Assembly: GCA_902787595.1 (NCBI GenBank)
Contig: CADAHD010000001.1
Span: forward strand, 1 to 52,896
DNA from: an uncultured Lachnospiraceae bacterium
GTDB taxonomy: Bacteria; Bacillota_A; Clostridia; Lachnospirales; Lachnospiraceae
Direction: 5' to 3'
DNA: 52,896 nt
How positions within the stretch are numbered: the first letter of the stretch is position 1; each line of letters begins with the position of its first letter. The notes beneath the pieces were generated by a model. That model was not told the DNA's origin. It worked only from the letters and a program-made list of their open reading frames with translations, and did no database searches. This document shows, piece by piece, positions 51,172-52,896 of the stretch. The position numbers and the translations under genes were made by a program.

Positions 51172-52749
51172 ATGGCTTTTGAGATAGCGGGTATATTTAA
51201 ACGGAGCATAACGATCGAGAGAATAAACAATGCGCGTTTTAAAACAGATGAGAAATGTACGGTTTACGTTGACGGTCAGCCGTATTGTGAGACTGACAGA
51301 AATGTGATAACTATCGATGGTCTGGAACCTGATCATGAGTATGAGATCAGGGTAAAGGATGGCGGATCGGACGAATGTACTGCAGTGAAAACGCAGACAG
51401 AAAGCTTTCTGCTTGATGTAAGGAGATTCGGAGCAGCGGGTGACGGGAATCATAATGATACGGCGGCTATACAGGCTGCGATACAGAGCTGCCCGGATAA
51501 CGGAACCGTGTGGATACCCCGGGGGACATATTATACGGGACCGTTGTTTTTGAAAAGCCATATGACGTTCTGGGTAGATGAGGGAGCGGTGATACTCGGT
51601 GATGCAAAGCGAGAGAATTATCCGGTATTGCCCGGGATCATCAGACATCTTTATGACAATAAAAAAGAGTATAATCTTTCATCCTGGGAAGGTAATCCGC
51701 TTGACAGCTATGCTTCGCTGCTTACTGCCATAGGGGTGGAGGGATTGGATATCGTCGGACGGGGGACCATAGACGGTAATGCGTCAAACTGCGACTGGTG
51801 GATAGATCCCAAAGTCAAACGCGTGGCATGGCGTCCAAAGCTCATATTCTTTAATGCATGCAAGAATGTAAGGATGCAGGGACTGAGCCTTCAGAATTCT
51901 CCGTGCTGGTGCGTACATCCTTATTATTCAGATGAACTTGATTTTCTGGATCTTACCATACAGAATCCGCCTGACTCACCCAATACTGACGGTTTTGATC
52001 CTGAGAGCTGTGAAAATGTGCGTCTCCTGGGTACTACCATTTCTGTCGGTGATGATTGCATTGCGATAAAGAGCGGTAAGTTATACATGGCAAATGCTCA
52101 TCATAAGGAAACAAAGAATATAGTAATACGCAACTGCCATATGAAAAACGGGCACGGATCAGTGACAGTAGGTTCTGAGATAGCGGGGGGAGTGCGCGGA
52201 TTACATGTGACTCACTGTATCTTCAGCGGAACTGACCGCGGTGTGCGTATAAAAACAAGGCGTGGCCGTGGAGACAGGTCTGTGCTGACAGACCTTCTGT
52301 TTGAGAATATAACCATGAACCGCGTGCATATGCCGGTTACCGTAAATATGTTTTATTACTGTGATCCGGATGGCCATTCCGAATATGTGCAGAGTCAGGA
52401 GCCGATGGAAAAGGATTACCGTACTCCAAGGATCGGCAGCCTGACGGTTCGTTATGTCGATTGCATGGTTGTGGATGTTTCGCTGGTATGCGCGTATGGA
52501 TTACCGGAGGCTCCTATAGAGAAGCTTACACTTGAACATATTAAAGCATACTACCTTCCGGAAAATGAAAGAACTCCGCGTTGTCCGATAATGATGGATA
52601 ATTTTCCGAAGCTTTCCGGACGCAGTCTGTATCTGAAAAATGTTGACCGGCTTCAGGTCAATGATGTAACGATATACGGGAGTGCGGACAAAGAAAGCAT
52701 GCTGACAAATGTGAATGTTAAAGAAATCAAGGAACTGAACTACAGGTAA
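51172..52749 (+). CDS. Cytoplasmic exo-polygalacturonase (GH28)
   Basis: Hydrolyses galacturonate from oligogalacturonides. Of 525 residues, the first ~80 form an FN3-like domain often present in bacterial exo-acting GH28 enzymes. The beta-helix begins at LLDVRRFGAAGDG. The catalytic set is complete: NTDGFD with Asp273, GDDCIAIKSG with Asp294 and Asp295, GHG (327-329) and RIK (359-361). There is no signal peptide. The product would be free galacturonate for UxaC, linking this operon to the uxaC operon. The ATG follows GAGGAGAGATT. Confidence 0.92.
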   Translation: MAFEIAGIFKRSITIERINNARFKTDEKCTVYVDGQPYCETDRNVITIDGLEPDHEYEIRVKDGGSDECTAVKTQTESFLLDVRRFGAAGDGNHNDTAAIQAAIQSCPDNGTVWIPRGTYYTGPLFLKSHMTFWVDEGAVILGDAKRENYPVLPGIIRHLYDNKKEYNLSSWEGNPLDSYASLLTAIGVEGLDIVGRGTIDGNASNCDWWIDPKVKRVAWRPKLIFFNACKNVRMQGLSLQNSPCWCVHPYYSDELDFLDLTIQNPPDSPNTDGFDPESCENVRLLGTTISVGDDCIAIKSGKLYMANAHHKETKNIVIRNCHMKNGHGSVTVGSEIAGGVRGLHVTHCIFSGTDRGVRIKTRRGRGDRSVLTDLLFENITMNRVHMPVTVNMFYYCDPDGHSEYVQSQEPMEKDYRTPRIGSLTVRYVDCMVVDVSLVCAYGLPEAPIEKLTLEHIKAYYLPENERTPRCPIMMDNFPKLSGRSLYLKNVDRLQVNDVTIYGSADKESMLTNVNVKEIKELNYR

Positions 52750-52816
52750 GTTATATTGATGGATAGCAAAGAGAAAAGACGTATTTACCATAACCCGGTA
52801 CAGAGAGGTTTTTTCT

Positions 52817-52896
52817 ATGGAACATAAATTTATAACGATCGGCGAGATCATGCTGCGGCTTACGCCGCCGGACTATGTGAAGATACGTATGGCATC
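52817..52896 (+). CDS. PfkB-family kinase, KdgK-like, 5' part
   Basis: Only the first 26 codons are inside the window. The opening (ITIGEIMLRLTPPDYVKI) is the typical start of KDG kinases of the PfkB family and aligns with VSLGEIMLRLDPGEG of the kinase at 9274. It is therefore a second kdgK-like gene, downstream of the GH28 gene, with an AGAGAGG site about 10 bases upstream. Full identity needs the missing sequence. Confidence 0.7.
   Translation, partial: MEHKFITIGEIMLRLTPPDYVKIRMA

Overview
This window looks like a chromosomal segment of a Gram-positive anaerobe of the Clostridia, most likely a pectin-fermenting Lachnospiraceae member. The reasons are strong AGGAGG-type ribosome sites, some TTG starts, lipoprotein signals of the LTAC type, a LacI-type regulator with TGTAAGCGSTTACA-like operators, and a YesL/CE12/GH105/GH28 rhamnogalacturonan gene set. 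No rRNA, tRNA, CRISPR array, phage or transposase gene was seen. Taxonomy is inferred from gene content only.

Bases 1-9118 are housekeeping: the 3' end of a glutamate synthase small subunit, a DUF1846 protein, an MBOAT O-acyltransferase with its SGNH-like partner, FtsH, and UvrC. UvrC appears to have lost about 38 bases near its N-terminus. That removes the second half of the GIY-YIG nuclease motif and shifts the reading frame.

Bases 9119-36275 hold a long co-directional uronate and molybdenum-cofactor region. It opens with a promoter and operator followed by KDG kinase and KDPG aldolase. A nearly complete molybdenum-cofactor set follows (fdhD, moeA, a MobA-MobB fusion, a MoeA-like protein, moaC, modABC, moaA, a MOSC-MogA fusion). 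Next, behind a second copy of the same operator, come a Cys-type formate dehydrogenase and its flavoprotein partner. A LacI-family regulator comes next, and then a third operator in front of uxaC-uxaB-uxaA-pta-kduI-kduD, a DhuI-like isomerase, an esterase and a cytoplasmic pectin methylesterase.

Bases 36291-40101 carry two minus-strand genes, a GGDEF diguanylate cyclase and a serine hydrolase, around one plus-strand membrane protein of unknown role. Bases 40162-52896 return to pectin use. They encode a GH43 enzyme, then a fourth operator, an ABC sugar importer (lipoprotein and two permeases, no ATPase), a CE12 esterase, an ABC exporter-type protein, YesL, a TIM-barrel protein, GH105, GH28, and the start of a second KdgK-like kinase.

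My reading is that imported methylated and acetylated oligogalacturonides are trimmed inside the cell and routed through galacturonate or unsaturated uronates to KDG, KDPG and pyruvate. Uronates yield less NADH than hexoses. Formate from pyruvate cleavage could be oxidised by the co-regulated formate dehydrogenase to recover reductant, and Pta would move acetyl-CoA toward acetate. The shared operators linking uronate catabolism to formate dehydrogenase and molybdenum-cofactor synthesis are the most interesting feature. A family of small hairpin repeats also sits between genes of this region.
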